From Panacagrimonas sp052389915 (GTDB lineage: Bacteria > Pseudomonadota > Gammaproteobacteria > Nevskiales > Nevskiaceae): 64,000 nucleotides of DNA. Below, one piece after another: positions 51,728 through 60,717 of the stretch. Where the stretch lies: contig JBQTHL010000031.1 in NCBI GenBank assembly GCA_052389915.1, forward strand, positions 248,001 through 312,000, read 5' to 3'. Positions within the stretch are counted from its first letter, which is position 1; every line of letters starts with the position of its first letter. The notes under the pieces are model-generated. The model searched no databases, was not told where the DNA came from, and saw only the letters and a list, made by a program, of their open reading frames with translations. The translations under genes were made by a program, and so were the position numbers.

Positions 51728-52804
51728 ATGACGTATCGCTTCATCATCATGGCGGGCGGCACCGGCGGGCATGTGTTTCCTGCGCTCGCGGTCGCGCACG
51801 AATTGCGCCGACGCGGGCATGAGGTGATGTGGATGGGCGCGCCGGATTCGTTCGAATCGCGCACCGTGCCGCCGCAGGGTTTTGCGATGGATTTCGTGAG
51901 AGTCACCGGCCTGCGCGGCAAGGGTGCGATGACCCTGTTCGGCGCGCCGCTGCGTCTGCTGCGCGCGGTGTGGCAAGCCTGGTCGATTCTCGGCGCGCGC
52001 CAGCCGCACGCGGTGCTCGGCATGGGCGGATTTGCGTCCGGGCCAGGCGGGCTCGCCGCGTGGCTGCGCCGCATCCCGCTGGTGATTCACGAACAGAACG
52101 CGGCGCCGGGACTGACCAATCGCCTGCTATCGCGTCTTGCGAGTCGCGTGCTCGAAGCTTTTCCGAAGACTTTTGCGGGCGCCGTCACGGTGGGCAATCC
52201 GGTGCGCGCCGGTTTTGCCGAACTGCCTCCGCCGCGCGTGCGCATCGAATCGCGCGACAACACGCGTCCGCAAGTGCTCGTGCTCGGCGGAAGCCAGGGC
52301 GCGAGGGCCTTGAACGAGCGACTGCCACAGGCACTCGCACTGATGTCTCCGGACGCGAGGCCGGTGCTGCGTCATCAGGCCGGGCGCACCCTGGAGTTGG
52401 CGCAGCGCTCATATGCCGACGCTGCGGTCGAAGCGCAGATCGAAGCCTTCATCACCGACATGCCCGCGGCCTACGCCTGGGCCGATCTGGTGGTGTGCCG
52501 CGCGGGTGCATCGACCATCGCCGAGTTGTCGGCCGCCGGGTGTGCGGCCCTGCTCGTGCCCTTCCCTTTTGCGGTGGACGATCACCAGACGCGCAACGGC
52601 GAGCACCTCGTGCGGATCGGTGCGGCGCAACTGATTCAGGAAGCCGAGCTGACACCCGCGCGACTGGCCGAGACCTTGAGTGACCTGCTGTCGGATCGCT
52701 CGCGCTTGATCGCGATGGCCGAAGCCGCGCGCGCCGCAGCCTGGACAGGAGCCACTGACCTGATCGCGGACGTCTGCGTGGACCTTGCCGGAGCACGCGC
52801 ATGA
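51728..52804 (+). CDS. murG: Lipid II synthase MurG (GlcNAc transferase)
   Basis: A 358-residue GT-B enzyme that adds GlcNAc to lipid I on the cytoplasmic face. Gly-rich loop 1 is MAGGTGGHVFPALAVA; acceptor side: GMGGFASGPGGLAAW and VIHEQNAAPGLTNRLL; donor side: VLGGSQGARALNERLP and CRAGASTIAELSAAG with FPFAVDDHQTRNGEHL. ATG 51728, 13 bases after ftsW. Confidence 0.97.
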   Translation: MTYRFIIMAGGTGGHVFPALAVAHELRRRGHEVMWMGAPDSFESRTVPPQGFAMDFVRVTGLRGKGAMTLFGAPLRLLRAVWQAWSILGARQPHAVLGMGGFASGPGGLAAWLRRIPLVIHEQNAAPGLTNRLLSRLASRVLEAFPKTFAGAVTVGNPVRAGFAELPPPRVRIESRDNTRPQVLVLGGSQGARALNERLPQALALMSPDARPVLRHQAGRTLELAQRSYADAAVEAQIEAFITDMPAAYAWADLVVCRAGASTIAELSAAGCAALLVPFPFAVDDHQTRNGEHLVRIGAAQLIQEAELTPARLAETLSDLLSDRSRLIAMAEAARAAAWTGATDLIADVCVDLAGARA

Positions 52805-54225
52805 TGCCGCCGCAGGCCACGCATCCGATCATGCGACGGGTTCGTCGCATCCACATGCTCGGCATCGGCGGCAGCGGCATGGCCGGCATTGCCGAGGTAC
52901 TGATCAATCTCGGTTACACGGTGTCCGGGACGGACCTCAAGGAAAGTGCGGCGACACGCCGGCTGGTCTCGCTCGGCGCGCAGATTTTCATCGGCCACGC
53001 GGAAAGCAACGCCGAAGGCGCGGACGTGGTGGTGATGTCCACGGCGGTGAAGAGCGGCAATCCGGAACTGGAATATGCGCGCGCGAATCGCATTCCCATC
53101 GTGCGCCGGGCAGAGATGCTGGCCGAGCTGATGCGCTTCCGTCACGGCATCGCGATTGCCGGTACGCACGGCAAGACGACGACGACGAGTCTGGTCGCGG
53201 CCGTCCTTGCCGAGGGCGGACTCGACCCGACCTTCGTCGTCGGCGGCAAGGTGAAAAGCGCCGACACGCATGCACGGCTCGGCAGCGGGCAATACCTGGT
53301 GGCCGAGGCCGACGAGAGCGACGCTTCGTTCCTGCACCTCAACCCGATGATTGCCGCGGTCACCAACGTCGATGCCGACCATCTCGAAACTTACGGCGGC
53401 GACTTCGAGCGGCTCAAGAACACCTTCGTCGAATTCCTGCAACGGCTGCCGTTTTACGGGCTCGCGGTGCTGTGCGCGGATGACCCGGTGGTGCGCGAAC
53501 TTCAGGAACGCATCGGCCGTCCGATTCTCACCTACGGCCTCGCTGCCGACGCCGACGTGCGCGCCGAAGACGTCGTCGCCAGCGGTCACGGCCACGACTT
53601 CACCGTGGTCTGGCGCGACGGCACGCGCGAAGCGCTGCACCTGAACCTTCCGGGCTTGCACAACGTGCAAAACGCGCTCGCCGCGGTGGCGATCGCGCGC
53701 GAACTCGGCGTGGCGCTGCCCGCCATCCGCAAATCGCTGCTGGAGTTCCAGGGCATTGGCCGGCGCTGTGAACCGCACGGCTGGCTCACATTGCCTGCCG
53801 GCAAAGTCTGGCTGGTGGACGATTACGGCCATCATCCGCGCGAGCTGGCCGCGACCTTTCAAGCGATGCGCGCGGCGCATCCGGGCAAGCGGCTCGCGGT
53901 GGCGTTCCAGCCGCATCGCTACACGCGCACGCGAGATCTGTTCGACGACTTCTGCGAGGTGCTTTCGTCGCAGGTCGATGCGCTGCTGCTGCTCGACGTG
54001 TATCCCGCGGGCGAATCGCCGATTGCGGGCGCCGACAGCCGCAGCCTTGCTCGCTGCATCCGCACGCGCGGCAAGGTCGAGCCGCTGTACGTTAAGTCGC
54101 TGGCGGAACTGGCGGACGCGGCCGAGGGTGTGCTGCGCGCCGACGACGTGTTGCTGACCATCGGCGCCGGCGATATCGGCAATGCGCCAGCCTTGCTGGT
54201 CCAGCGATTCGGAGGCACGCCATGA
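52801..54225 (+). CDS. murC: UDP-MurNAc:L-alanine ligase MurC
   Basis: A 474-residue Mur ligase. N-terminal IHMLGIGGSGMAGIAEVL, ATP loop AGTHGKTTTTSLVAAVL with the MurC-specific His, then VAEADESDASFLHL, VTNVDADHLETYGGDF and the C-domain VDDYGHHPRELAATFQA. ATG 52801 overlaps the murG stop. Confidence 0.97.
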   Translation: MMPPQATHPIMRRVRRIHMLGIGGSGMAGIAEVLINLGYTVSGTDLKESAATRRLVSLGAQIFIGHAESNAEGADVVVMSTAVKSGNPELEYARANRIPIVRRAEMLAELMRFRHGIAIAGTHGKTTTTSLVAAVLAEGGLDPTFVVGGKVKSADTHARLGSGQYLVAEADESDASFLHLNPMIAAVTNVDADHLETYGGDFERLKNTFVEFLQRLPFYGLAVLCADDPVVRELQERIGRPILTYGLAADADVRAEDVVASGHGHDFTVVWRDGTREALHLNLPGLHNVQNALAAVAIARELGVALPAIRKSLLEFQGIGRRCEPHGWLTLPAGKVWLVDDYGHHPRELAATFQAMRAAHPGKRLAVAFQPHRYTRTRDLFDDFCEVLSSQVDALLLLDVYPAGESPIAGADSRSLARCIRTRGKVEPLYVKSLAELADAAEGVLRADDVLLTIGAGDIGNAPALLVQRFGGTP

Positions 54226-55214
54226 CCGCGCGACGCAAGCCGGTGGCTCGCAAGCCTCGGTCCGACAAGGGCATCGCCAAGCCTGCGCGCTCAGCTTCTG
54301 CCAAGACCGCGATGCCGGTCACGCGCGGACCCGCTCTGCCGCGCGGATGCCTGCTCGAAAACGAACCGCTGTCGCGGCACACGAGCTGGCGCGTGGGCGG
54401 ACCGGCAAGGCGCTACTTCGAACCCGCGGATCGAGAGGACCTCATCGCGTTCGTGCGCAGCCTGCCGACCACAGAGCCGCTGCTGTGGCTGGGCCTGGGC
54501 AGCAACCTGCTGGTGCGCGACGGCGGCTGGCCCGGCACTGTGATCGGCCTGCACGGCGCGCTCGACGGCCTGGTCGAAGCCGGTCCGTTCGAGATCTACG
54601 CCGAGGCCGGCGTGCATTGCGCGCGTCTGGCCAAGTTCGCTCAGAGCCGCGGTCGCGCGGGTCTGGGTTTCATGGCGGGGATACCCGGCACCGTCGGCGG
54701 CGCGCTGGCGATGAACGCGGGTGCCTGGGGCGGCGAGACCTGGCCCAATGTGGCGGCGGTCGAAGTGCTGTATCTCGACGGCCGCACCGCCTGGCTCGAT
54801 CCGTCCGACTTCCACCACGCCTATCGCCACATAGAACCGCCGCGTGGATTCGCCGGATTCCTGGGCGCGCGTTTCCGCGTGACGCAAGACGCGGACAGAC
54901 AGCACGAGCGCGACACGCGCGAGTGGCTGACGCGGCGCAAGGCGACACAACCGGTGGGCAGGCCGAGCGCGGGCAGCACCTTCCGCAATCCTCCGGGCGA
55001 TCACGCCGCACGTCTGATCGATACTTGCGGGCTCAAGGGCTATCGCATCGGCGGAGCGGAAGTCTCGACTCTGCACGCCAATTTCATTCTCACCGACGAA
55101 GGCGCGAGCGCTGCGGACGTAGAGCGCCTGATCCATCACATCCGCATGATGGTGCGCAAGCAGACGGGTATTGAATTGGTGACCGAGGTTCGTATCGTGG
55201 GAGAAATCGCTTGA
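54222..55214 (+). CDS. murB: UDP-N-acetylenolpyruvoylglucosamine reductase MurB
   Basis: A 330-residue FAD enzyme that reduces UDP-GlcNAc-enolpyruvate with NADPH. FAD domain: SRHTSWRVGGPARRYFEP, LGLGSNLLVRDGGWPG, FMAGIPGTVGGALAMNAGAW. Substrate domain: AGSTFRNPPGDHAARLID (catalytic Ser) and GLKGYRIGGAEVSTLHANFI, typical of the shorter type II MurB. The first 35 residues are an extra basic, low-complexity tail (KPVARKPRSDKGIAKPAR). ATG 54222 overlaps the murC stop. Confidence 0.94.
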   Translation: MTARRKPVARKPRSDKGIAKPARSASAKTAMPVTRGPALPRGCLLENEPLSRHTSWRVGGPARRYFEPADREDLIAFVRSLPTTEPLLWLGLGSNLLVRDGGWPGTVIGLHGALDGLVEAGPFEIYAEAGVHCARLAKFAQSRGRAGLGFMAGIPGTVGGALAMNAGAWGGETWPNVAAVEVLYLDGRTAWLDPSDFHHAYRHIEPPRGFAGFLGARFRVTQDADRQHERDTREWLTRRKATQPVGRPSAGSTFRNPPGDHAARLIDTCGLKGYRIGGAEVSTLHANFILTDEGASAADVERLIHHIRMMVRKQTGIELVTEVRIVGEIA

Positions 55215-56167
55215 AAGTCGCCGACGCGAAAGTCTTCGGCAAAGTCGCCGTGCTCATGGGCGGATGGTCGGCCGAGCGCGAGGTGTCGCTGTGGAGCGGC
55301 CAAGCCGTGCACGCCGCGCTGCTTGCACGCAGCGTCGATGCACATGCCGTCGATGCCGATTGCGAGACCCTGTTCGGATTGAAGCGCGCCGGCTTCGATC
55401 GCGCGTTCAACATCATGCACGGCACCGGCGGCGAAGACGGCACCTTGCAGGCGGTGCTGGACCTCGTCGGCGTGCCTTACACCGGCAGCGGCGTGCTCGC
55501 TTCGGCGCTGGCGATGGACAAGCTGCGCTCCAAGCGCATGTGGAAGTCCGAGGGCCTGCCGACGCCGGATTACTTCCTGATCCGCAGCCTCGACGATCTC
55601 GAACACGCAGCGACCGCGCTGGACTACCCCCTCATCGTCAAGCCATCCGAAGAAGGATCGAGCGTCGGCATCACCAAGGTGAAATCGCCGGACCAGTTGG
55701 CTGCCGCCCTTGCGTTTGCGCGCGGCGATTCGAACACTTCAAGAGTCGTCATGGCCGAACGCTTCATCGACGGCGGTCCTAACAAGGCCGAGTACACCTG
55801 CGCCATCGTGGACGGTCGCGCGCTGCCGACGATACGCATCGAACCGGACGGCGAGTTCTACGACTATCACGCCAAATATATTTCCGACAAGACGCGCTAC
55901 GAGTGTCCGAGCGGGTTGCCGGCGGCGCTGGAAGCGCGCATGCAGTCGCTCGCCTTGCAGGCTTTCGAATTGCTGGACGCCCGTGGTTGGGGCCGCATCG
56001 ATTTCCTGCTCGATGCCCAGGGCCAGCCCTGGCTGCTGGAAGCGAACCTGGTGCCCGGAATGACGTCGCACTCGCTGGTGCCGATGGCCGCGCGCGCCGC
56101 AGGCATGAGCTTCGAGGATCTTTGCTGGACGCTGCTGGAGACGACGTTCTCCGGGGAGGCCACTTGA
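55211..56167 (+). CDS. ddlB: D-alanine--D-alanine ligase
   Basis: A 318-residue ATP-grasp enzyme supplying D-Ala-D-Ala to MurF. Motifs: VAVLMGGWSAEREVSLWSG, FNIMHGTGGEDGTLQAVLD, VPYTGSGVLASALAMDK, PLIVKPSEEGSSVGI and EANLVPGMTSHSLVPMAA. The start is TTG 55211, overlapping the murB stop (TTGA). Position between murB and ftsQ is that of ddlB. Confidence 0.96.
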   Translation: MKVADAKVFGKVAVLMGGWSAEREVSLWSGQAVHAALLARSVDAHAVDADCETLFGLKRAGFDRAFNIMHGTGGEDGTLQAVLDLVGVPYTGSGVLASALAMDKLRSKRMWKSEGLPTPDYFLIRSLDDLEHAATALDYPLIVKPSEEGSSVGITKVKSPDQLAAALAFARGDSNTSRVVMAERFIDGGPNKAEYTCAIVDGRALPTIRIEPDGEFYDYHAKYISDKTRYECPSGLPAALEARMQSLALQAFELLDARGWGRIDFLLDAQGQPWLLEANLVPGMTSHSLVPMAARAAGMSFEDLCWTLLETTFSGEAT

Positions 56168-56913
56168 GTATTGCCGACAGCCTGCTGGAAGTTCCCAAGC
56201 TGCCGTCCGCGAAGTTGTCGTCGGCGATGCTGTCGTTCATCACGGTGCTGATCGTGGGCCTGATGGCCTGGTTGCTGGTGCCGGACGACGCGCCGCTGAC
56301 GCAGCTCGAAGTGCGCGGCGATTTCCAGCATCTGCGGCCGGAAGATGTGCGCACCGCCGCGCAAGCGTTCTCGGCTAGCAGTTTCTTTTCGGCAGACCTC
56401 GACGGCTTGCGCGACTCTGTGGCCGCGCTTCCCTGGGTGGCGCGCGTGCGCGCCGAACGACGCTGGCCCGGCGCGGTGTCGGTGCGAGTGTGGGAACGCG
56501 AGGCCTTTGCGCGCTGGAACGACAATGCTTTGCTGGACGCCGAAGCGCGCGCGTTCTCGCCGCGGGCCTCGGACGTTCCCATCGGGCTGCCGCACCTGGG
56601 CGGAGTGGCCGGTCACGAGGCGGAAGTCGCAGACACCTGGCAGCGCATCGCACCCCAGCTTCAGAATACGGCGCTGGCATTGGAGGGCCTGGCCATGGAT
56701 GCTCGCGGTGAGTGGACCGCGCGCGCCACGAACGATATTGAACTGCGCTTCGGCCGTGCCTTGCCGGACGAGCGCATGCCCACGCTCATCGACGTTACCC
56801 TGCGCACCCTCGATGGGCGTTGGGGGCAGGTGCAGTACATCGATCTTCGTTACACGAACGGATTCGCCGTCGGTTGGCGCGAGGCCGAGGTCGCCAAGGA
56901 AACCAAGCCATGA
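56164..56913 (+). CDS. ftsQ: Cell division protein FtsQ
   Basis: A 249-residue bitopic divisome protein. TM at about 22-39 (SFITVLIVGLMAWLLVP), a POTRA domain (LTQLEVRGDFQHLRPEDVRT) and the beta domain with VAALPWVARVRAERRWPGAVSV, the FtsQ signature. It recruits FtsL and FtsB. The start is TTG 56164 overlapping the ddlB stop (TTGA); the stop overlaps ftsA. Confidence 0.93.
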   Translation: MSIADSLLEVPKLPSAKLSSAMLSFITVLIVGLMAWLLVPDDAPLTQLEVRGDFQHLRPEDVRTAAQAFSASSFFSADLDGLRDSVAALPWVARVRAERRWPGAVSVRVWEREAFARWNDNALLDAEARAFSPRASDVPIGLPHLGGVAGHEAEVADTWQRIAPQLQNTALALEGLAMDARGEWTARATNDIELRFGRALPDERMPTLIDVTLRTLDGRWGQVQYIDLRYTNGFAVGWREAEVAKETKP

Positions 56914-58142
56914 CCAAGCGTGACTCGCGCAATCTGTTGATGGGCCTGGACGTGGGGACGTCCAAGGTGGTGTGCGTGATCGGCGAAGTGCAGCCGGGCG
57001 GGCAGATCGAGGTGGTGGGCCTGGGCCAGCAGCCCTCGCGCGGATTAAAGCGCGGCGTGGTCATCAACATCGACGCCACGGTGCAGGCGATCCGGCGCGC
57101 GGTGGAGGAAGCCGAGATGATGGCCAACGCCAGAGTGCAAAGCGTGTTCGTAGGCCTGTCCGGCGCGCACATCAAGAGTCATAACTCCGTGGGCGTGGTG
57201 CCGGTGAGTTCGCGCGAGGTCTCGCACAAGGACGTGGAGAAGGTGATCGAGGCCGGCCGAGCGATTGCGATCCCGGCCGACCAGAAAGTCATCCACGTAC
57301 TGCCGCAGGAATTCGTGGTCGACAACCAGGAAGGCATTCTCAAGCCCGAGGGCATGTTCGGCGTGCGCCTGGAAGCCAAGGTGCACATCGTCACCGGCTC
57401 CGTCTCGGCCGCGCAGAACCTGCAGAAGTGCGTCGAGTCCTGCGGCCTGCACGTGGACAAGCTGTGCTTGCAACACATCGCGTCGAGCAGCGCGGTGCTG
57501 TTGCCGGACGAAAAAGACCTCGGCATCTGCATGGTCGATATCGGTGGCGGCACCTCCGACATCGCCGTGTTCAAGGGCGGCTCGATCCGCCACACCGCGG
57601 TGCTGCCGATTGCGGGCGAGCAGGTCACCAACGACATCAGCGTCGCGTTCCGCACGCCGACGGCGGCGGCCGAGGAGATCAAGATCAAGTACGGCTGCGC
57701 GCTGCCACAACTGGTGCAGCACGACGATGAGATCGAGGTGCCGAGCGTCGGCGACGGCCCGCCGCGACGGCTGTCACGCCTGACCCTGTCGGAAGTGATC
57801 CGCCCGCGCTACGAGGAGTTGTTCCGCTTCGTGCGCAAGGAGCTTCAGCGATCGGACTGGTACGACGCCATTGCCGGTGGCGTGGTGCTGACCGGAGCGG
57901 CCTCGATGATGCCGGGGGTGCGCGAGGTCGCCGAAGAAGTGTTCGAGCTGCCGACCCGCGTCGGTGCGCCGCACGACGTCACCGGCGTGCGCGACGTGGG
58001 CCGCAGCCCGGCGTATGCGACGGCCGTGGGTTTGCTGATCTACGCGCGCTCCCAGAACTACACGCGACCCCCGGTTTCCGACGGCCGTGGTGCGGCTTAC
58101 TGGGCCGAAAGAATCGGCAACTGGTTCAAGGGGAATTTCTGA
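56910..58142 (+). CDS. ftsA: Cell division protein FtsA
   Basis: A 410-residue actin-family protein that tethers FtsZ to the membrane. ATP-binding: MGLDVGTSKVVCVIGE, ICMVDIGGGTSDIAVF and GGVVLTGAASMMPGV. SHS2 (1C) domain includes VVPVSSREVSHKDVEKVIE. The C-terminal amphipathic helix AAYWAERIGNWFKGNF is the membrane anchor. ATG 56910 (ATGA overlap with ftsQ). Confidence 0.97.
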   Translation: MTKRDSRNLLMGLDVGTSKVVCVIGEVQPGGQIEVVGLGQQPSRGLKRGVVINIDATVQAIRRAVEEAEMMANARVQSVFVGLSGAHIKSHNSVGVVPVSSREVSHKDVEKVIEAGRAIAIPADQKVIHVLPQEFVVDNQEGILKPEGMFGVRLEAKVHIVTGSVSAAQNLQKCVESCGLHVDKLCLQHIASSSAVLLPDEKDLGICMVDIGGGTSDIAVFKGGSIRHTAVLPIAGEQVTNDISVAFRTPTAAAEEIKIKYGCALPQLVQHDDEIEVPSVGDGPPRRLSRLTLSEVIRPRYEELFRFVRKELQRSDWYDAIAGGVVLTGAASMMPGVREVAEEVFELPTRVGAPHDVTGVRDVGRSPAYATAVGLLIYARSQNYTRPPVSDGRGAAYWAERIGNWFKGNF

Positions 58143-58190
58143 GTGAACCCGAGCCGCGCCGACGCGCAAAAAGCAGTAAAAAAAGTTGCG

Positions 58191-58229
58191 AAATCTATTG
58201 CAAAAACCTTGTCAAGTCGTACACTAGAA
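58191..58229 (+). promoter_or_regulatory. Candidate promoter region for ftsZ
   Basis: Within the 175-base ftsA-ftsZ gap an A+T-rich stretch contains TTGCAA followed after 16 bases by TACACT, and overlapping it TTGTCA followed after 17 bases by CATCAT. Either pair could serve. This is the only sizeable gap in the cluster, so a private ftsZ promoter is plausible. Coordinates are approximate. Confidence 0.45.
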
Positions 58230-58244
58230 AACATCATATTTTGC

Positions 58245-58282
58245 CGCCAAATCAAATGATTTATCACAACCTCGATTTGGCG
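58245..58282. promoter_or_regulatory. Inverted repeat in the ftsZ leader (CGCCAAATC / GATTTGGCG)
   Basis: Nine-base perfect arms at 58245-58253 and 58274-58282 with a 20-base spacer. A second GATTT at 58258-58262 could pair with the left arm instead, giving two exclusive hairpins. It may be an operator or an RNA structure acting on ftsZ, 36 bases before its start. Confidence 0.5.
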
Positions 58283-58317
58283 ATTCCAACAGACAAAACA
58301 GCGGGGCGGAGGCAGTC

Positions 58318-59526
58318 ATGAACACACGAACGAACGAACTGTACGAGATCGTAGACGGTCAGCCAATGGATGCGGTCATCCGCGTCATCGGCGTCGGCGG
58401 CGGCGGCTGTAATTCCGTCAACGAAATGGTCATGGCGGAGATCGAAGGCGTGGAGCTGATCGCCGCCAACACCGACCGCAAGCACCTGGAACGCTGCAAG
58501 ACCACCAACATCCTGCAACTCGGCCCGCGCGTGTCGCGCGGCCTGGGTGCCGGCAGCGATCCGGCCAAGGGGCGCGAAGCCGCGCTGGAGTCCAAGGACC
58601 TGATCCGCGAGATGATCGAGGGCACCGACCTGCTCTTCATCACCGCCGGCATGGGCGGCGGCACCGGCACCGGTGCGGCGCCGGTCATCGCCGAAATCGC
58701 CAAGGAGCTGGGGATTCTCACGGTGGGCGTGGTCACCAAGCCTTACGCGTTCGAGCCGCCCAAGCGCCGCCAGGTCGCGGAGCGCGGCCTGCAGGAACTG
58801 CGGCTTCTGGTGGACTCGCTGATCGTGATTCCCAACGAGAAGCTTCAACTCGTGCTGCCCGAGGACATGACCGTGGTCGAGTGCCACAAGAAGGCCGATG
58901 AAGTTCTGAAGAACGCGGTGCAGGGCATCTCCGGGATCATCACCAGCCCGGGCGAAATCAGCGTGGACTTCGCCGACGTGCGCACCGTCATGGCCAACCG
59001 CGGCATGGCGATGATGGGCATCGGCGTCGGCAACGGCGAGAACCGCGCACTGGCGGCGGTGGAAGCGGCGCTGTCCTGCCCGCTGATCGACGACATCGAG
59101 TTGCACGACGCCAAAGGCATTCTGGTCACCCTGGCGCACAGTGGCTCGCTCAAGAAAAAAGAACTGACCCTGGTGATGGAGCGGGTCGGCCAGATCGGCA
59201 ACGCCGATGTGGACATGAAGTTCGGCATCACCATCGACGAATCGTTGGGCGAGGATTTGCGCGTGACGGTGGTGGCCACCGGCCTGGGCAGCAAGCACGT
59301 CGCGATCGAGCGGGGGCCGGTCAAGACCCAGACCGTGGTTTCGATCACCACGCCGCGTCTCGAACCGGCCATTCCGGTGCTGCGTCCGCAGAAGCAGGTC
59401 AACTACGACATGCCCGCCGTCTTCCGCGAAAAGAAGGTGGCCAACGGCGGGGCGCCGGCCTGGCTCAACTCGCTCGACGAGAGCGTGCTGAACATCCCGA
59501 CGTTCCTGAGACAGCAGGCGGACTGA
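58318..59526 (+). CDS. ftsZ: Cell division protein FtsZ
   Basis: A 402-residue tubulin-like GTPase that forms the Z ring. The GTP signature is AGMGGGTGTGAAPV (GGGTGTG at 113-119); N-terminal VIGVGGGGCNSVNEM; T7 loop region ISVDFADVRTVM. After a variable linker the C-terminal peptide LNIPTFLRQQAD, which binds FtsA and ZipA, is intact. ATG 58318 has a GGAGG box. Confidence 0.98.
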   Translation: MNTRTNELYEIVDGQPMDAVIRVIGVGGGGCNSVNEMVMAEIEGVELIAANTDRKHLERCKTTNILQLGPRVSRGLGAGSDPAKGREAALESKDLIREMIEGTDLLFITAGMGGGTGTGAAPVIAEIAKELGILTVGVVTKPYAFEPPKRRQVAERGLQELRLLVDSLIVIPNEKLQLVLPEDMTVVECHKKADEVLKNAVQGISGIITSPGEISVDFADVRTVMANRGMAMMGIGVGNGENRALAAVEAALSCPLIDDIELHDAKGILVTLAHSGSLKKKELTLVMERVGQIGNADVDMKFGITIDESLGEDLRVTVVATGLGSKHVAIERGPVKTQTVVSITTPRLEPAIPVLRPQKQVNYDMPAVFREKKVANGGAPAWLNSLDESVLNIPTFLRQQAD

Positions 59527-59531
59527 AGGGT

Positions 59532-59590
59532 GTAGGTCGGACTTCAGTCCGACCTGCGCTGCTGCGATGTCGGGCTAAGGCCCGACCTAC
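59532..59590. repeat. Double palindromic repeat GTAGGTCGG ... CCGACCTAC
   Basis: Two hairpins, GGTCGGACT-TC-AGTCCGACC and GTCGGGC-TAA-GGCCCGAC, lie back to back, and the outer ends GTAGGTCGG/CCGACCTAC are nearly complementary. REP/BIME-like arrangement between ftsZ and lpxC; it may end or attenuate ftsZ transcription. Confidence 0.8.
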
Positions 59591-59629
59591 GGCGAAGGGC
59601 GTTTCAGCAAGCCGCGCCGGAACCGCTGT

Positions 59630-59635
59630 TACAAT
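59630..59635 (+). promoter_or_regulatory. Candidate -10 element TACAAT for lpxC
   Basis: TACAAT lies 58 bases before the lpxC start and downstream of the palindromic repeat. No strong -35 is visible. Confidence 0.45.
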
Positions 59636-59693
59636 CGGATGTAAATCCGGAGACTGCAACGGTCCCCGACTCTCATTCGAATCAAGGTTTCGT

Positions 59694-60611
59694 ATGGTCA
59701 GACAACGCACGCTCAAGCAGGCCGTTCGTGCCGCCGGTATCGGCCTGCACTCCGGTAGCCGCGTGTTCATGTCCCTGCTGCCGGCCGGTCCGGACACCGG
59801 AATCCTGTTTCGTCGCGTCGATCTGGTCCCGCCGGTCGAAGTGCCGGCCAGCGCGGAGCTGGTTCGCGAGACCATGCTGTCCAGCACCCTGGTCAAGGAC
59901 GGCACCCGGGTCGCCACCGTCGAGCACCTGATGTCGGCCCTGGCCGGGTTGGGCATCGACAACTGCGTGGTCGAGTTGTCCGCGGCAGAGACGCCGATCA
60001 TGGACGGCAGCGCCAGCCCCTTCGTGTTCCTGATCCAGTCCGCGGGCATTCACGAGCAGGACGCACCAAAACGGTTCATCCGCATCAAGCAGCCGGTGCA
60101 GGTGCAGGACGGCGACAAGTTCGCGCGCTTCGAGCCCTTCGACGGATTCCGGCTCGGCTTCAGCGTGGAGTTCAAGCACCCGGTGTTCAAGTCCGGCGTG
60201 CAGTCGGCCGTGGTGGATTTCTCCTCCACCTCGTACGTTCAGGAGGTCGCGCGAGCCCGCACCTTCGGCTTCATGCGCGAGCTGGACCAGTTGCGCGCCA
60301 ATAATCTGGGCCTGGGCGCGAGCCTCGACAACGTGGTGGCACTGGACGAATTCCGCATCGTCAACCAGGACGGACTGCGTTACGAGGACGAGCTGGTGCG
60401 GCACAAAATCCTCGATGCCATCGGCGATTTGTACCTGATCGGCCACAGCATCATCGGCGCCTACACCGGCCACAAGTCCGGGCATGCGCTCAACAACAAG
60501 CTGCTTCGTGCCCTGCTCGCGGACACGGCTGCCTGGGAAAAGATCACGTTCGATCAGGACCAGCGCCCGCCCCCCATCGCTTACGTGCGCGGCGCGCTCG
60601 CGAGCGTCTGA
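59694..60611 (+). CDS. lpxC: UDP-3-O-acyl-N-acetylglucosamine deacetylase
   Basis: A 305-residue zinc enzyme for the committed step of lipid A synthesis. Motifs: QAVRAAGIGLHSGSRV, TVEHLMSALAGLGIDN (zinc His in EHLMSAL), PIMDGSASPFVFLI, RTFGFMRELDQLRANNL and LDAIGDLYLIGH (zinc His and Asp). ATG 59694. Confidence 0.97.
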   Translation: MVRQRTLKQAVRAAGIGLHSGSRVFMSLLPAGPDTGILFRRVDLVPPVEVPASAELVRETMLSSTLVKDGTRVATVEHLMSALAGLGIDNCVVELSAAETPIMDGSASPFVFLIQSAGIHEQDAPKRFIRIKQPVQVQDGDKFARFEPFDGFRLGFSVEFKHPVFKSGVQSAVVDFSSTSYVQEVARARTFGFMRELDQLRANNLGLGASLDNVVALDEFRIVNQDGLRYEDELVRHKILDAIGDLYLIGHSIIGAYTGHKSGHALNNKLLRALLADTAAWEKITFDQDQRPPPIAYVRGALASV

Positions 60612-60717
60612 TCGCTTCTTCGACCCGCCTGTCTTGATGCCTCAGAACGTCGCGGCGGGCACCTCACACCTGCGCATTTTGCCTGATCGGTTGCTTGCTT
60701 CCGGTCAGGATGCACGC

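Noticed and set aside
60682..60709. Hairpin between lpxC and the dciA-like gene as a terminator
   Set aside because: The stem has nine pairs including one G-U and there is no T run on either side, so it is not supported as a terminator.
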